DNA of 64,000 nt from Bacillota bacterium. GTDB lineage: Bacteria > Bacillota > Clostridia > Acetivibrionales > DSM-1351. Position 1 is the first letter of the stretch, and the number at the start of each line of letters is the position of its first letter. Below, one piece after another: positions 17,439 to 27,165 of this stretch. The notes below the pieces were generated by a model, which saw only the letters and a program-made list of their open reading frames with translations, was not told the origin of the DNA and did not search any database. The position numbers and the translations under genes are program-made. Location of the stretch: contig JAEWOH010000002.1 of assembly GCA_023460955.1 (NCBI GenBank), positions 1 through 64,000 on the forward strand. Reading direction: 5' to 3'.

Positions 17439-19598
17439 CTAATAGCTCAACAACATGCTTTCTTTGATGTCTGACCTGGAAATGTTTTTTCTTGTATCTG
17501 ATGAAAAACCGGGAATAGAAAAAAACAGATTTTTTATTGATACAGTCGTGTCGGCCTTTAAGGCAACATATGTATCCGAAAAAGTGAAGCCCGAACAGGA
17601 TATGCCTACATTCAACTGAATCAGATCCTGTGTTCTTGCCAGCTTCTTTTCCTTGTCGGTTAGTAGAAGAAATATTCTTAGATAATCCTGATAGCTCAGA
17701 AAAAGCAGATTATTCTCAGAAGTCACTGTTTTATTGTTATTCAGAGCGCCTGAAATATCTGTTTTCCACTGCTCTTTGGTTTTAAAAAGGGGGATTTTCT
17801 CTCCTTTGCTTAATTGATCCTGATCATAGAGCGCTTCAAACATTCCCCAGGAGAATATCAGCATCGTTTGAATCAAAGGAGTTGATAGCCCTGCATTCCA
17901 GCTGCTAAGAGCAGCTGCCAGACCGGTTATTCTGCTCATTTTTGAAGGATCGGTATAGATATGTATTACATTTGCAACAAGTCTTAATGATAGTATTTCT
18001 GCTTTTATAAGCATTGAATTAACTGCCTCATCCTTGTTTCCATTAATAATATATTCGACTTCATAAGCCGAAAAATATCCGTCTCTCTCGAGTTTATCCT
18101 CAGATTTCAGATTGTATGCCTTGGATTCCTCTTCCTTCTTCAGCAAGGGGACATCATGCCTGAAAATCCCCATAATATACTCATTTAAGTATAGTTGTTC
18201 AGTCATATTTATTGCTATATCCGCCAAACTACTCTCTTTATCTGCAATATATACTAATTGCGCCTCTGCGCCATCTGCCGTATTAAAATCATTGGCATTC
18301 CATGTTGAATTATCTTCATAATAGCTGCTCTTTCTTGACGGCAGCTGTTCTAATAAATCTGGAGCTATGGTCTTCAAATCATCCTTTGGGTTAAAGGCTT
18401 GGGCAAGCTCTGAGGTAACTTTGTCTCTGATATCCTCATCGTCAGAAGCAGCCGGTTTTGCTTTATTAAACATATAGCTTATAGCGTCGTTTCTACATAA
18501 ATTGTCAATGGCTGATATAAACTCTTCCTCGTTACCTGTAGCATTCAGGGCTGTTTGGCAGCTTTCAACATTTGCCCTCAGCTTTCCGATGATAGTTTCT
18601 GAATTATCCTCAGAGAGCATTCTTTTCATATCTGTCAAGCTGCCTTTATAAGACTTCAGTATTTCCTCTATTCCGTCAATATCCTCTCCGGCATAAGTCA
18701 GTTCGTTTTCAATTAATGAAAAAAGTTCACCTTTTTGAATTATTACTGAATTAGCCTCCTCAGCAGCTTCGGAGTTAATGGTTTTAAAATAATCCAGATT
18801 AGACTTTATTGACTCCCAGATGCTTTGCTTTTCACTGCTCAAATTACTAAGTCTTTGTGATATATCACTTATTTGTTTAAGTAAATTCTTCTTGGTCTTA
18901 ACATTCTTCTCATTTGAATAAATTAATTGAAGCTTATTTATTTCCTCCGATAATTCCTTTTGTAGTGAGTTATTATCGAGTATCTTCTTCTTTAAGTCTT
19001 TCAGTTTTACAGCTATATCTGAATTACTTATTTTATTAATTTTAGACTCTAGAGTCATTTGCAGACTTCCTACAGCTCCTGCCTTCTTGTCGGTTGCTAT
19101 CTTCCTCTTATATAGTTTTGAACCCTTAGATAGGTTTTTAATTCCGCCAATTTTTGAAAGCAGGTCTGCTGCAATTTCTGCAGGAGCTCTATACTTCATA
19201 TAATCCATAATCTGATTTTCGAAGACTTCTGGTTTGTCCAGACTGAAGGGCTTTTCCAGACCTATACTTTCAATATTATAACCGTAAAGAAAATTCTCAC
19301 TGCCAATGTTCAGATTTTTTGAGAAATACTCCTCAAAGCACTCACTAATAGTGTCATTGTCGAGAAATATTCCAAACAAACCATACTCCTGTTTCAGTTC
19401 ATTGTTATAAGATGCCAGAACTGAAGAAAGGGCCATCTGATTTGCCCTTTGAACCTGTGAATGTGCCAATCTGATTCTCGAGGCATCTGTAAAGGTACCT
19501 GCCACCAGAAAAACAGAGGATAAAACTATGCTGATGAATACCGTTATTGAACCTCTGCACCTATTATCATTAAGCCTTTTACCTTTCAGTTTTAACAT
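17439..19598 (-). CDS. DUF5702-type (TadG-like) envelope protein
   Basis: About 719 aa. The N-terminus CRGSITVFISIVLSSVFLVAGTFTDASRIRLA is a TadE/TadG-like anchor, followed by a long extracytoplasmic part with coiled coil about residues 185-280 (ISNSDIAVKLKDLKKKI and following). I start at ATG 19598, which clears the preceding stop at 19612 and has AAAGG upstream; a TTG at 19637 would overlap the TadE gene. Role in Gram-positive Tad pili is structural or anchoring by context only. Confidence 0.82.
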   Translation of the reverse strand: MLKLKGKRLNDNRCRGSITVFISIVLSSVFLVAGTFTDASRIRLAHSQVQRANQMALSSVLASYNNELKQEYGLFGIFLDNDTISECFEEYFSKNLNIGSENFLYGYNIESIGLEKPFSLDKPEVFENQIMDYMKYRAPAEIAADLLSKIGGIKNLSKGSKLYKRKIATDKKAGAVGSLQMTLESKINKISNSDIAVKLKDLKKKILDNNSLQKELSEEINKLQLIYSNEKNVKTKKNLLKQISDISQRLSNLSSEKQSIWESIKSNLDYFKTINSEAAEEANSVIIQKGELFSLIENELTYAGEDIDGIEEILKSYKGSLTDMKRMLSEDNSETIIGKLRANVESCQTALNATGNEEEFISAIDNLCRNDAISYMFNKAKPAASDDEDIRDKVTSELAQAFNPKDDLKTIAPDLLEQLPSRKSSYYEDNSTWNANDFNTADGAEAQLVYIADKESSLADIAINMTEQLYLNEYIMGIFRHDVPLLKKEEESKAYNLKSEDKLERDGYFSAYEVEYIINGNKDEAVNSMLIKAEILSLRLVANVIHIYTDPSKMSRITGLAAALSSWNAGLSTPLIQTMLIFSWGMFEALYDQDQLSKGEKIPLFKTKEQWKTDISGALNNNKTVTSENNLLFLSYQDYLRIFLLLTDKEKKLARTQDLIQLNVGISCSGFTFSDTYVALKADTTVSIKNLFFSIPGFSSDTRKNISRSDIKESMLLSY

Positions 19599-19611
19599 TT
19601 TTACACGACCT

Positions 19612-20253
19612 TTAATGTTTTTTAATGATTTTATCAATAACTTCGCTAAGCTTTGAGTTATTTCCTATCCATTTGTTATCACTATTCAAAAGGCAATTTT
19701 TAATATCTATAACCATATCAAGGTTTCTTATAAACTCTGCATTATCCTCAAGAGGTGAAGATATCTGCGAACTTAGTTCAAGGGTTTTGGTAAAACCAAA
19801 CCTCTCAAGTAGACTACCAGCGGGAAGTTTATAGTTATCATTTATGCAAACCACCAGCTGACTTGATAAATAGTTTCGCTTATTATTAATATTTACTGTT
19901 ATCTTTGATGGAAAAACGGCTGGAAAAAGATTTTCTATAGCAAAGGCCTGTAGTTTACTTTTTTTGTCCTGAGATTTTGTATCAATAAATCGCCAATATG
20001 GATTTTCTTCCTTCGGCCAGTATGAATAATCATCAAATTGTTTTACATAATATGCCGAACCTCTATTTGCAGTTTCACTCGCCACACTTTGTAAATTTAT
20101 ATATTGATACATTACTATAAATAAATAGACCAGTACGACAATTAATAAGAATACTAGAGAAAAAATGATAGCTGCTTCAACTGTAAAACTGCCTCTTTTA
20201 TTGAAGCAGCCTTTAAAAGGCACTGACATGAATTGCTTAACCTTCAATACCAT
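19612..20253 (-). CDS. TadE-like pseudopilin, 213 aa
   Basis: Class III-type N-terminus KRGSFTVEAAIIFSLVFLLIVVLVYLF (Glu at +5 after the likely Gly-Ser cut), then an extracytoplasmic domain of about 160 residues. Lies between the Flp pilin and DUF5702 genes. Minor pilins of this type are thought to prime or cap Flp fibres. Confidence 0.87.
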   Translation of the reverse strand: MVLKVKQFMSVPFKGCFNKRGSFTVEAAIIFSLVFLLIVVLVYLFIVMYQYINLQSVASETANRGSAYYVKQFDDYSYWPKEENPYWRFIDTKSQDKKSKLQAFAIENLFPAVFPSKITVNINNKRNYLSSQLVVCINDNYKLPAGSLLERFGFTKTLELSSQISSPLEDNAEFIRNLDMVIDIKNCLLNSDNKWIGNNSKLSEVIDKIIKKH

Positions 20254-20317
20254 TACCTCCTGTGCCTGTAAGGTTACTTACAAAATTGTTCAAGAATCCT
20301 GTCCATTAGCTAACAGC

Positions 20318-20533
20318 TTAAGTACTAAGTGAACCCTGCGTTCCGGATTTATTGTTTTCGAGCTTGCTGGCATCGGGGAATAAATTGTTAATTATTCCGT
20401 TTACAAAGTTTATAAGCTGTTTTCTGAATAGAAGAGCAACGCCTACTAACACGGCTATTATAATGATTACCTCTACCGTCCCCATTCCGTCCTCTTCTTT
20501 TATAAATCTTCTTATCAAGGGAAACATACTCAC
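20318..20533 (-). CDS. Flp-type IVb pilin
   Basis: 71 aa. Short positive leader (MSMFPLIRRFIKEEDG) followed by MGTVEVIIIIAVLVGVALLF: cleavage after Gly with Glu at +5, then a hydrophobic helix and a short polar tail, the exact plan of Flp pilins. ATG is preceded by AAGGAGGTAGTGAGT. This is the only major-pilin candidate in the locus and likely forms the fibre. Confidence 0.93.
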   Translation of the reverse strand: MSMFPLIRRFIKEEDGMGTVEVIIIIAVLVGVALLFRKQLINFVNGIINNLFPDASKLENNKSGTQGSLST

Positions 20534-20554
20534 TACCTCCTTTTATATTGAATT

Positions 20555-21466
20555 TCAAAAATTTGTTGATATACCCTGCATGGAGAGAACTGCAGGAGTA
20601 ACCACAATTATTACAATCGCAAAAAACATAACCATCATTGGAAAAAGCAGTTTTGTTGATGCTTCCTCCCCTAATCTTTTTATTGTATTTTTGCGCATCT
20701 CCCAACATTCATTTGCTTGAAGCCTCAAGGCCAGTACAAGGTCATTTCCGCCCCTCTTTGTATTTTGTAATATGGTCGACATTAGTCTTGAGATTTCTGG
20801 AGTTTTTACCCGTTTTGCGAACTGGCTGTAGGCTTCTGTTTCGTTTCTGCCCATTTTTATATCAGCAGCTGTTTTAATTACTTCTGTATAAAAGGCACTT
20901 TCTCTACAGTCTGACATATTAACATCAGAGGATATTTTTTCCCAGGCCTTTGACATAGTGAGCCCGGCATTCAGTAAAAGAGTGAGCTTATTGATGAAAT
21001 TAGGAAATTCCAGTTTTATTTCAAGCCTTCTTTGAGCCACTCTTCTTTTTAATTTATTATCCCCTGAAAGCCATAGCAGCCCAATAATTAATAAGACATA
21101 GACGGCAAAAGTTGAATTGAAATAAGATAAAATTGCAGTTATTTGTTCAAATATTATCATGAGTGCCAATAGTACAATTTTATTAGCATAATGTAGTTTC
21201 AAGTAGTAAGCAGAATATTCGTTTCCATAAAGTTCATTTATGTAATTTAATAATTTTCTATCATAAACTGAATCAAAAGAATAACTATACTTGTCCAGAA
21301 TATATAAACCGAACGGGAGAAGTCCTTTTAGAAAGTACTCATCACCTTGAATTGCATCTATATAAGCAGAATATTTATGCTTATTTCTTAATAATGTGAT
21401 TAGCAAGTATACCGAACTACATATCAAGCTTAAAACTAGAACTATTCTCATATGAATTTTTCTCAC
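20555..21466 (-). CDS. tadC: TadC-like inner-membrane assembly protein
   Basis: 303 aa with a T2SSF domain (about residues 145-285: LEFPNFINKLTLLLNAGLTMSKAWEKI... and LILQNTKRGGNDLVLALRLQA...) and TMs near 7-25, 90-130 and 275-297. Overlaps the end of TadB by 4 bp (ATGA), so translation is coupled. TadB and TadC together make the platform that the ATPase works on. Confidence 0.9.
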   Translation of the reverse strand: MRKIHMRIVLVLSLICSSVYLLITLLRNKHKYSAYIDAIQGDEYFLKGLLPFGLYILDKYSYSFDSVYDRKLLNYINELYGNEYSAYYLKLHYANKIVLLALMIIFEQITAILSYFNSTFAVYVLLIIGLLWLSGDNKLKRRVAQRRLEIKLEFPNFINKLTLLLNAGLTMSKAWEKISSDVNMSDCRESAFYTEVIKTAADIKMGRNETEAYSQFAKRVKTPEISRLMSTILQNTKRGGNDLVLALRLQANECWEMRKNTIKRLGEEASTKLLFPMMVMFFAIVIIVVTPAVLSMQGISTNF

Positions 21467-22206
21467 ATTCTGATATTCATAATCTTATTTGATAGAAAAA
21501 AAGCACACGATAAAAGTAACAAACAAACCGTCATCGCTACTCTGCCCTGAATTGTAGTGAATATGGGACTTATATAATCTCCTGCTGTAATTGATAAAAC
21601 TAAAACCATTCCCAACGGCATAACATTAAGAACTTTTTGTTCGAATTTTCTCGAAGACAACATTGTTTCGATTTCCTGTTTCATTTCAATTTTGTCACTT
21701 ATAATACCCGAAGCATTTTTTATTGCTTCGATCAGATTACCTCCGGTTCTCTTACAAATACTGATAACATCTGAGAAATTTGCTATATCCTCAAGCTTGG
21801 CACGTTTTGCAAGGTCACTAATAGCATCCTCTATGGTAGTATTCAGAGACAGTTTATGGATTATTACATTAGTTTCTCTGATAATACTAGTCTCTTCACT
21901 TGGATATAGAACAAGAAGATCATCCAGAGCACAGGTAAACGCATTTTCAATGGTACTACCGGAGGAAAGCGAGGAAGCCAACGAGCTTAATAAATCTTTG
22001 AACTGCAAGTTCAACTCATTTCTTCGCTTAAGTATCAACTGTTTTTTCTTTACCTTCAGATACAAAATACCCAAAGGACTCAAAGCTCCCGCAAATATAA
22101 TACTTCTATAAAAAAGATAGCCTATGGAAAATACCACGGTACAGGCACATATCACATAAGTTATTTTCCACTTAATGGATATAAAATAAACATCGTAGTT
22201 CTGCAA
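21463..22206 (-). CDS. tadB: TadB-like inner-membrane assembly protein
   Basis: 247 aa; TMs near 14-50 and 195-245, with the T2SSF core FKDLLSSLASSLSSGSTIENAF and ICKRTGGNLIEAIKNASGIISDK between them. Starts 22 bp after the ATPase gene and overlaps TadC. Partner of TadC in the Flp secretion platform. Confidence 0.9.
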   Translation of the reverse strand: MQNYDVYFISIKWKITYVICACTVVFSIGYLFYRSIIFAGALSPLGILYLKVKKKQLILKRRNELNLQFKDLLSSLASSLSSGSTIENAFTCALDDLLVLYPSEETSIIRETNVIIHKLSLNTTIEDAISDLAKRAKLEDIANFSDVISICKRTGGNLIEAIKNASGIISDKIEMKQEIETMLSSRKFEQKVLNVMPLGMVLVLSITAGDYISPIFTTIQGRVAMTVCLLLLSCAFFLSNKIMNIRM

Positions 22207-22227
22207 ATAAAAACACTCCTTAAGGTC

Positions 22228-23460
22228 TTAAAAGTCGTTCAATATTCCCGAATTTCTTAGTTTTTGGGTATTAATTAATGGATTTGCTGTTCTCTTAAGA
22301 TTTCCCGTTACCTTATCAGCAAGATTGGAGGTATTATTGGTTTCTTCAAACAAAAACAATGGGTTCAACTTGATTTGTCCTTTTTCCATACCCAAAACTT
22401 CAGAAATTTCAATTGTTCTTCTGGTTTTGTCTCTGAGTCTGGAAAGAAAAATGATAATATCAATTGCTGACGCTATTTGTTTTCTTACAGCCTCCAAGGG
22501 TAAGGCAGATGCGCTTAAAATCATAGTCTCAAGCCTGTAAAGCATGTCCAGGGTTGAATTCGAATGACCAGTAGATAGTGAACCGTCATGTCCGGTGTTC
22601 ATAGCCTGCAACATATCAATTGCTTCCGGGCCTCTGACCTCACCAACGATTATTCTTTCAGGTCGCATCCTAAGTGATGTTTTAATCAGATCTCTGATAG
22701 TAATTTCGCCCCTGCCCTCCAAATTGGCATTTCTTGTCTCAAGTCTTACAAGGTTAGGCAGGTTATGTATCTGCAGTTCTGCAGAATCTTCGATTGTAAT
22801 TATTCTCTCATCAGTAGGAATAAAGTTTGATAGAGCACTTAAAAAAGTGGTTTTGCCGCTTCCGGTACCGCCCGCAATGAATATATTGTACTTGGCAACC
22901 ACCAATTTATGTAAGGCTACGGCGGCTTCCGGTGTAATCGAACCTAATTCTATTAGTTTATCTATATCGATGGGCTTATCAGGGAATTTTCTGATAGTGA
23001 CAATGGGACCATTTAGAGCAATTGGAGATAAAACTACATTGATTCTTGAGCCATCTTTCAACCTGGCATCTACAATAGGTGTGGATTCATTTACTGTGCG
23101 GTTTACAGTTGTCACCATTATCTGGATAATATCCTCGAGTTTTTGAGCTGACTCGAAATATACATCGAGCTTAGTAAGCTTTCCGCTTTGTTCAATAAAT
23201 ATATCTTTCGGACCATTTATCATTATCTCTGTAATATCCGGGTTATCAAGGTAAGGCTGCAAAATATCAAGCCTTCTTAAGGAATTGAATACTGCGGTGA
23301 TTATTTCTTTTTTTTCAGAGGAGCTCAAAAATATCTGCCTTGATTTTTCAAAAACTGATTTCTCAATAATTTGCTTAATATTATCATCAGACAAACTGCA
23401 CTTCATATCAATTTTTTCACTAACTGCAGTTTTAATCTCGGTAAGCAGGTTTGAGTTCAA
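22228..23460 (-). CDS. cpaF: TadA/CpaF secretion ATPase
   Basis: 410 aa, hexameric type II/IV secretion ATPase that drives pilus assembly. Walker A GGTGSGKTT at 197-205; downstream ITIEDSAELQ (Asp box), RGEVRGPEAIDMLQAMNTGHDGSLSTGHSNS (Walker B and His box). The N-terminal PILT_N-like domain has LDNPDITEIMINGP. Starts 17 bp after CpaE. Full family length. Confidence 0.95.
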   Translation of the reverse strand: MNSNLLTEIKTAVSEKIDMKCSLSDDNIKQIIEKSVFEKSRQIFLSSSEKKEIITAVFNSLRRLDILQPYLDNPDITEIMINGPKDIFIEQSGKLTKLDVYFESAQKLEDIIQIMVTTVNRTVNESTPIVDARLKDGSRINVVLSPIALNGPIVTIRKFPDKPIDIDKLIELGSITPEAAVALHKLVVAKYNIFIAGGTGSGKTTFLSALSNFIPTDERIITIEDSAELQIHNLPNLVRLETRNANLEGRGEITIRDLIKTSLRMRPERIIVGEVRGPEAIDMLQAMNTGHDGSLSTGHSNSTLDMLYRLETMILSASALPLEAVRKQIASAIDIIIFLSRLRDKTRRTIEISEVLGMEKGQIKLNPLFLFEETNNTSNLADKVTGNLKRTANPLINTQKLRNSGILNDF

Positions 23461-23477
23461 AAATACTCCCCCTTCTA

Positions 23478-24578
23478 TTAATACTTTGCCACATATCTTC
23501 CGGCAATTTTTTTGAAGGAATCGTTTAAAATCTCAGGTCCTCCCATTATACTGAACTTGTGGAATTTGAAGTTCTCGTGGAAAGGAATTTCAGAAAGGAT
23601 TTTTTCTTTAGGAAGGATCTTTTTGAATAATGGGAGGCCCTGATTTGACACTTTATTTGCAACATATACTATTTTTTGAAGCAAATAAGTAAATTGATTG
23701 GAAGAGGTTGATAGCTTACTTAAACCTTCCAAAAATATATTTGTTTTATGTAAACATATTTCTTCATTCTCTAGAATATAAAGAATTTCATCAGAAATAT
23801 GAAACACCTCAAGAGTGGTATTATTGATATGAGAATCCATATCAATCACAATTAGATCATACTCCCCGCTGTTCTGAAGAATTTTTAACAGAAAATCAAT
23901 GTCTTCGGGTAGTATATCATTAATTTCAAAGGGGTTATTGGGAGTCATAAAGAAAAAGACGTTTGAAGAATTATCCTGACACCTCATTTGAATGAGCTTG
24001 GTACTGAGATTTTTATCCTTCTCCCTTACGTAATATAACACATCTGAAAGAGAATAATCGTTGTAACATGTGAAATTGAAATTGGAGAATTGGAATTGCT
24101 CAAGATTTAAATAAAATACTTTCAAGCCGGTAAGTGAACAAATTGAACTTAAAATCCTTGCTATAGTAGTTTTACCGACACAGCCTGATGCAGAATAGAC
24201 CGTAACTATTTTAGCAGTTTTTTCTTTAATATTCTTAATTATGTTCCCTGAACTAGTAAATTTGTCTATAACCATACCGGCAAGCTTATTTATATTTGAG
24301 TATTTGTAAATTGTAGGGATATCTTTAAGATCAGTTGGATTAGAGCCTTTAGACAATAGAATTATAGTTTTATCAAACTTCTTACAGATGTCGTAATAAT
24401 GCTTTTCAGAGGTGAGTATTAAATCAGGATTGTGTTTTTCAATCCATTCCTCTATCTTACTTGAATTGCTACAAAAATTTACGAGTAACGATTCAGAATA
24501 ATTATGGGTAAGAAAACTACACAGATTGAACGAATATTCGTCATCATCGTCCATAATGATTAATTTAATTAGTGACAT
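23478..24578 (-). CDS. CpaE/TadZ-like ParA-family protein
   Basis: 366 aa. A degenerate receiver-like N-terminal domain (IIMDDDDEYSFNLCSFL) is followed by a deviant Walker A, SASGCVGKTT (129-138), and a MinD/ParA ATPase fold with LIVIDMDSHINNTTL. The family positions the Tad machine at the cell pole or membrane. First gene of the locus, ATG preceded by GGAGAAAGCTA, with the consensus promoter at 24669-24696. Confidence 0.9.
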   Translation of the reverse strand: MSLIKLIIMDDDDEYSFNLCSFLTHNYSESLLVNFCSNSSKIEEWIEKHNPDLILTSEKHYYDICKKFDKTIILLSKGSNPTDLKDIPTIYKYSNINKLAGMVIDKFTSSGNIIKNIKEKTAKIVTVYSASGCVGKTTIARILSSICSLTGLKVFYLNLEQFQFSNFNFTCYNDYSLSDVLYYVREKDKNLSTKLIQMRCQDNSSNVFFFMTPNNPFEINDILPEDIDFLLKILQNSGEYDLIVIDMDSHINNTTLEVFHISDEILYILENEEICLHKTNIFLEGLSKLSTSSNQFTYLLQKIVYVANKVSNQGLPLFKKILPKEKILSEIPFHENFKFHKFSIMGGPEILNDSFKKIAGRYVAKY

Positions 24579-24668
24579 TAGCTTTCTCCAGTTCTTTTGT
24601 ATAAATTAAAAATTATGATTGAGAATTTTATATAATAGAAATATAAGAAGATTTAATAATCTAGTTCC

Positions 24669-24696
24669 ATTATATTACATATTTAGCTTTTGTCAA
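24669..24696 (-). promoter_or_regulatory. SigA promoter of the Tad locus
   Basis: TTGACA (24691-24696), 16-bp spacer, TATAAT (24669-24674) on the minus strand, giving a leader of roughly 80 nt before the CpaE-like gene. The two hexamers are perfect consensus. No obvious operator is seen. Confidence 0.8.
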
Positions 24697-24740
24697 CATA
24701 TTTTTTAATTATTTGTTAAAATATTTTATATTTCTCAATT

Positions 24741-25550
24741 TTAGTAACCATTTACAGATATTTTGCCAATTTTCGTGCTTGCTTTTATAGTTGTATTGCC
24801 ATCAACTCCTGCAAACTGGTTATGAGAAACGGTTCCGAAAGCGTCAATACATATATCTGATTGTACTGGAAAATACAATTCTATATTGCCGGTTTCGGTT
24901 TCAAATATATAGTCAGATTTGTTTTGACATTGTGCCTTAAGAGAAATATTCCCTGATTCGATTTTAATATTGCTGCCTGTGAGCTTACCCGAGCCAAGTC
25001 TGAAATTACCCCTTGTACAATTCAGATAAACATTTCCATATAGTGCTTTGAGTTCTGTATTACCCTTTCGTATGTTTGCTGTTATACTACCTTCGAATTT
25101 ATCCTCTACAATAAAACTCCCCTGATCCTGCTCAAGCTTAATTACATTTATTCTTCGGGGAATAGTGAGTTTTATTTCTGATAGTATGTCATCGGGATTG
25201 TCTATCCGTTTGTTATAATTTGCTGATATATAACAAGTATTGTCCTTTATTTTAGTTTCAACAGAGAAATTATCAAGTAGTTTCTCAAGTTCTTCTTTGG
25301 TTTTATTGTCTCTGACAGTCTGTTTAAGTTCACAGCTTATATAAGGCTTGTCCCAGCAATAAATCTGAAGTTTACCTGAGTCTACTGTTACGTCAAGTGA
25401 CCTGACTTTTATATTTAAATCAATTTTAGAATTTTTAAATTGATAAGAATCCTGTTTATGATGAGTTACAGCCTGCTGTTCACAGCCTGAAATAAGAAAT
25501 GCTGTAATAAGAAATGTTAAAATAAATATTACGTATATTAATCGTCTCAT
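24741..25550 (-). CDS. Lipoprotein with DUF4097-type beta-repeat domain
   Basis: 269 aa. Lipobox LISGC at about residues 19-23 after a hydrophobic signal, so lipid-anchored outside the membrane. The mature part is a repetitive beta-strand domain (short I-x-L/G-N-I steps such as GNTELKALYGNVYLNCTRGNFRLGSGKLTGSN), typical of DUF4097/DUF2807 putative adhesins. Stands alone; function unknown. Confidence 0.8.
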   Translation of the reverse strand: MRRLIYVIFILTFLITAFLISGCEQQAVTHHKQDSYQFKNSKIDLNIKVRSLDVTVDSGKLQIYCWDKPYISCELKQTVRDNKTKEELEKLLDNFSVETKIKDNTCYISANYNKRIDNPDDILSEIKLTIPRRINVIKLEQDQGSFIVEDKFEGSITANIRKGNTELKALYGNVYLNCTRGNFRLGSGKLTGSNIKIESGNISLKAQCQNKSDYIFETETGNIELYFPVQSDICIDAFGTVSHNQFAGVDGNTTIKASTKIGKISVNGY

Positions 25551-25685
25551 TAATTACTCCTGCAAACTTATATTTGCAAGAATAATACCATGATTTTTAC
25601 TAATTTCCAATTATTTCCTGCCCACCATATTTATGAGATGGACAGAAAACAATTGATTTTTAATAGTTATTCTTCAATAATAAAC

Positions 25686-26486
25686 TTATATAAGGTCTTT
25701 CATATATCCCACATAATGTGAAAAAACTATACCTGGCTCTTCAAGCTCAAGACACCATCTCTTTACCCATTCGAGAGACAGATACCCCGTAAAGCCATTT
25801 TCCTTTAATAGTTCTACTATTCGCTTAATTGGAATATCTCCATAGCCCATCATCTTATACTTGACTGCATCGTTAGCCATAAGAGAATCCTTTATATGAA
25901 CATAGCTGATATAATTTTTCAAATTTTCATAAGTCTCATCCACATTTTCATTAAAAAATCTGTATGGGTGGTGAACATCCCATAATACACCAATACTATC
26001 GGACTGAACTTTTTCTATTACCTCTTTCATTACCTTTGAAGCAGCAAATACCCCGTTTGTTTCAAGAAGAAGCTTAACACCCTTTTCTTTTGCTATAACA
26101 GTAAGTTTTTTCAGATTATCAATAACAAAATCAATATCGACTTCACCAGGCTGAGGCTGTGCGTCTCCAAGTACTCTAACAAAAGGTGTCCCGAGTTTTG
26201 AAGCCAATTCTATATAATCTTTTGCTTCCTGCATATGTTTATCGATATTGGCCTTATCAAACAAATAACTTGCTGAAGTCAGACAAGGAATTTCAAGACC
26301 CAACTTTTCCAGCTTCTTTTTTGTTAAATCAATATTTTCAGAAGAAAATTGTTTTGCTTTTGGTGCATAGAGTTCGTTTCCTATACCTCGGATTTCAATT
26401 CCGTCAAAACCTATATCCTTTGCTGTTGAGAGCATATCTTCCCAACTCCAACCGGGACATCCAAGTGTAGAAAATGATAATTTCAT
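25686..26486 (-). CDS. Sugar phosphate isomerase/epimerase-like TIM-barrel protein
   Basis: About 266 aa, xylose-isomerase-like/AP endonuclease 2 fold: MKLSFSTLGCPGWSWEDML, GFDGIEIRG, LLLETNG (metal Glu), VLWDVHHPYRF (metal Asp/His), YVHIKDS and GYLSLEW (last metal Glu). A divalent metal site is therefore intact. Start at ATG 26486 with GGAGG; an in-frame ATG at 26510 lies upstream of that site. Substrate not assignable; inositol or keto-sugar isomerases are the closest themes. Confidence 0.87.
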   Translation of the reverse strand: MKLSFSTLGCPGWSWEDMLSTAKDIGFDGIEIRGIGNELYAPKAKQFSSENIDLTKKKLEKLGLEIPCLTSASYLFDKANIDKHMQEAKDYIELASKLGTPFVRVLGDAQPQPGEVDIDFVIDNLKKLTVIAKEKGVKLLLETNGVFAASKVMKEVIEKVQSDSIGVLWDVHHPYRFFNENVDETYENLKNYISYVHIKDSLMANDAVKYKMMGYGDIPIKRIVELLKENGFTGYLSLEWVKRWCLELEEPGIVFSHYVGYMKDLI

Positions 26487-26604
26487 ATTAGCCTCCAGTC
26501 CGTGCGCCATGGCACAGTTAAATTGTAATCTGATGACATTTAACTTGCTTTCATGATAGCATTTTTTTCCGTCATCTGCAAGGCGACAATATTCCTACAT
26601 TAAC

Positions 26605-27075
26605 CTAAGCTTTTCGGAAATTGTACCTCTGAAATGCTTCATAAAATTGAAATGCCCCACAGAATAGTATATACCCAAATATTCCCCCAAGAACATTGAG
26701 AATTATGTCATCAATATCGCTTATACCGGAGCTTGTAATATATTGACCGATTTCTATCAGAATTGTGAGTAAAAAAGCTAATAAGACTGTTTTACCAAAC
26801 TTGCGAAACACCTTATATGCTAACGGCAAAAGAAAACCGAAGGGCATAAAGGCGACTATGTTTCCTGCGAGATTAATAATAATGCTTTTGGTGGTCATAT
26901 AGCCAGAAAGGTATTGGGAAATGGTTGTAAAAGGGATAAGATTAATGCCCCTTAAACCAATTCCTCTACTGAAACGAGAGCTGAAAAATGTAAGGTAGAG
27001 CAATAACAGAAGATATACAACGAGAAGTAATTTTGCAATAAAACTAATACTTTTTCCAGTTCTCTCTTCCATGTT
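26605..27075 (-). CDS. VanZ-family membrane protein
   Basis: About 156 aa with four TMs and the VanZ hallmarks NLIPF, NLAGNIVAFMPFGFLLP and EIGQYITSSGISDIDDIILNVLGG. VanZ relatives confer low-level teicoplanin or lipoglycopeptide resistance in some species; most are uncharacterised. Start at ATG 27075 (GGGGCG upstream); a TTG at 27090 is less likely. Lies downstream of purL in the same direction. Confidence 0.9.
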   Translation of the reverse strand, partial: NMEERTGKSISFIAKLLLVVYLLLLLYLTFFSSRFSRGIGLRGINLIPFTTISQYLSGYMTTKSIIINLAGNIVAFMPFGFLLPLAYKVFRKFGKTVLLAFLLTILIEIGQYITSSGISDIDDIILNVLGGIFGYILFCGAFQFYEAFQRYNFRKA

Positions 27076-27165
27076 ATCGCCCCACTTCAAATTATTTATT
27101 CTGACTATTTACTCTAATTACGTATTTTAATTATTATTCTAATTACCTTTATAATATCTGCTTAA

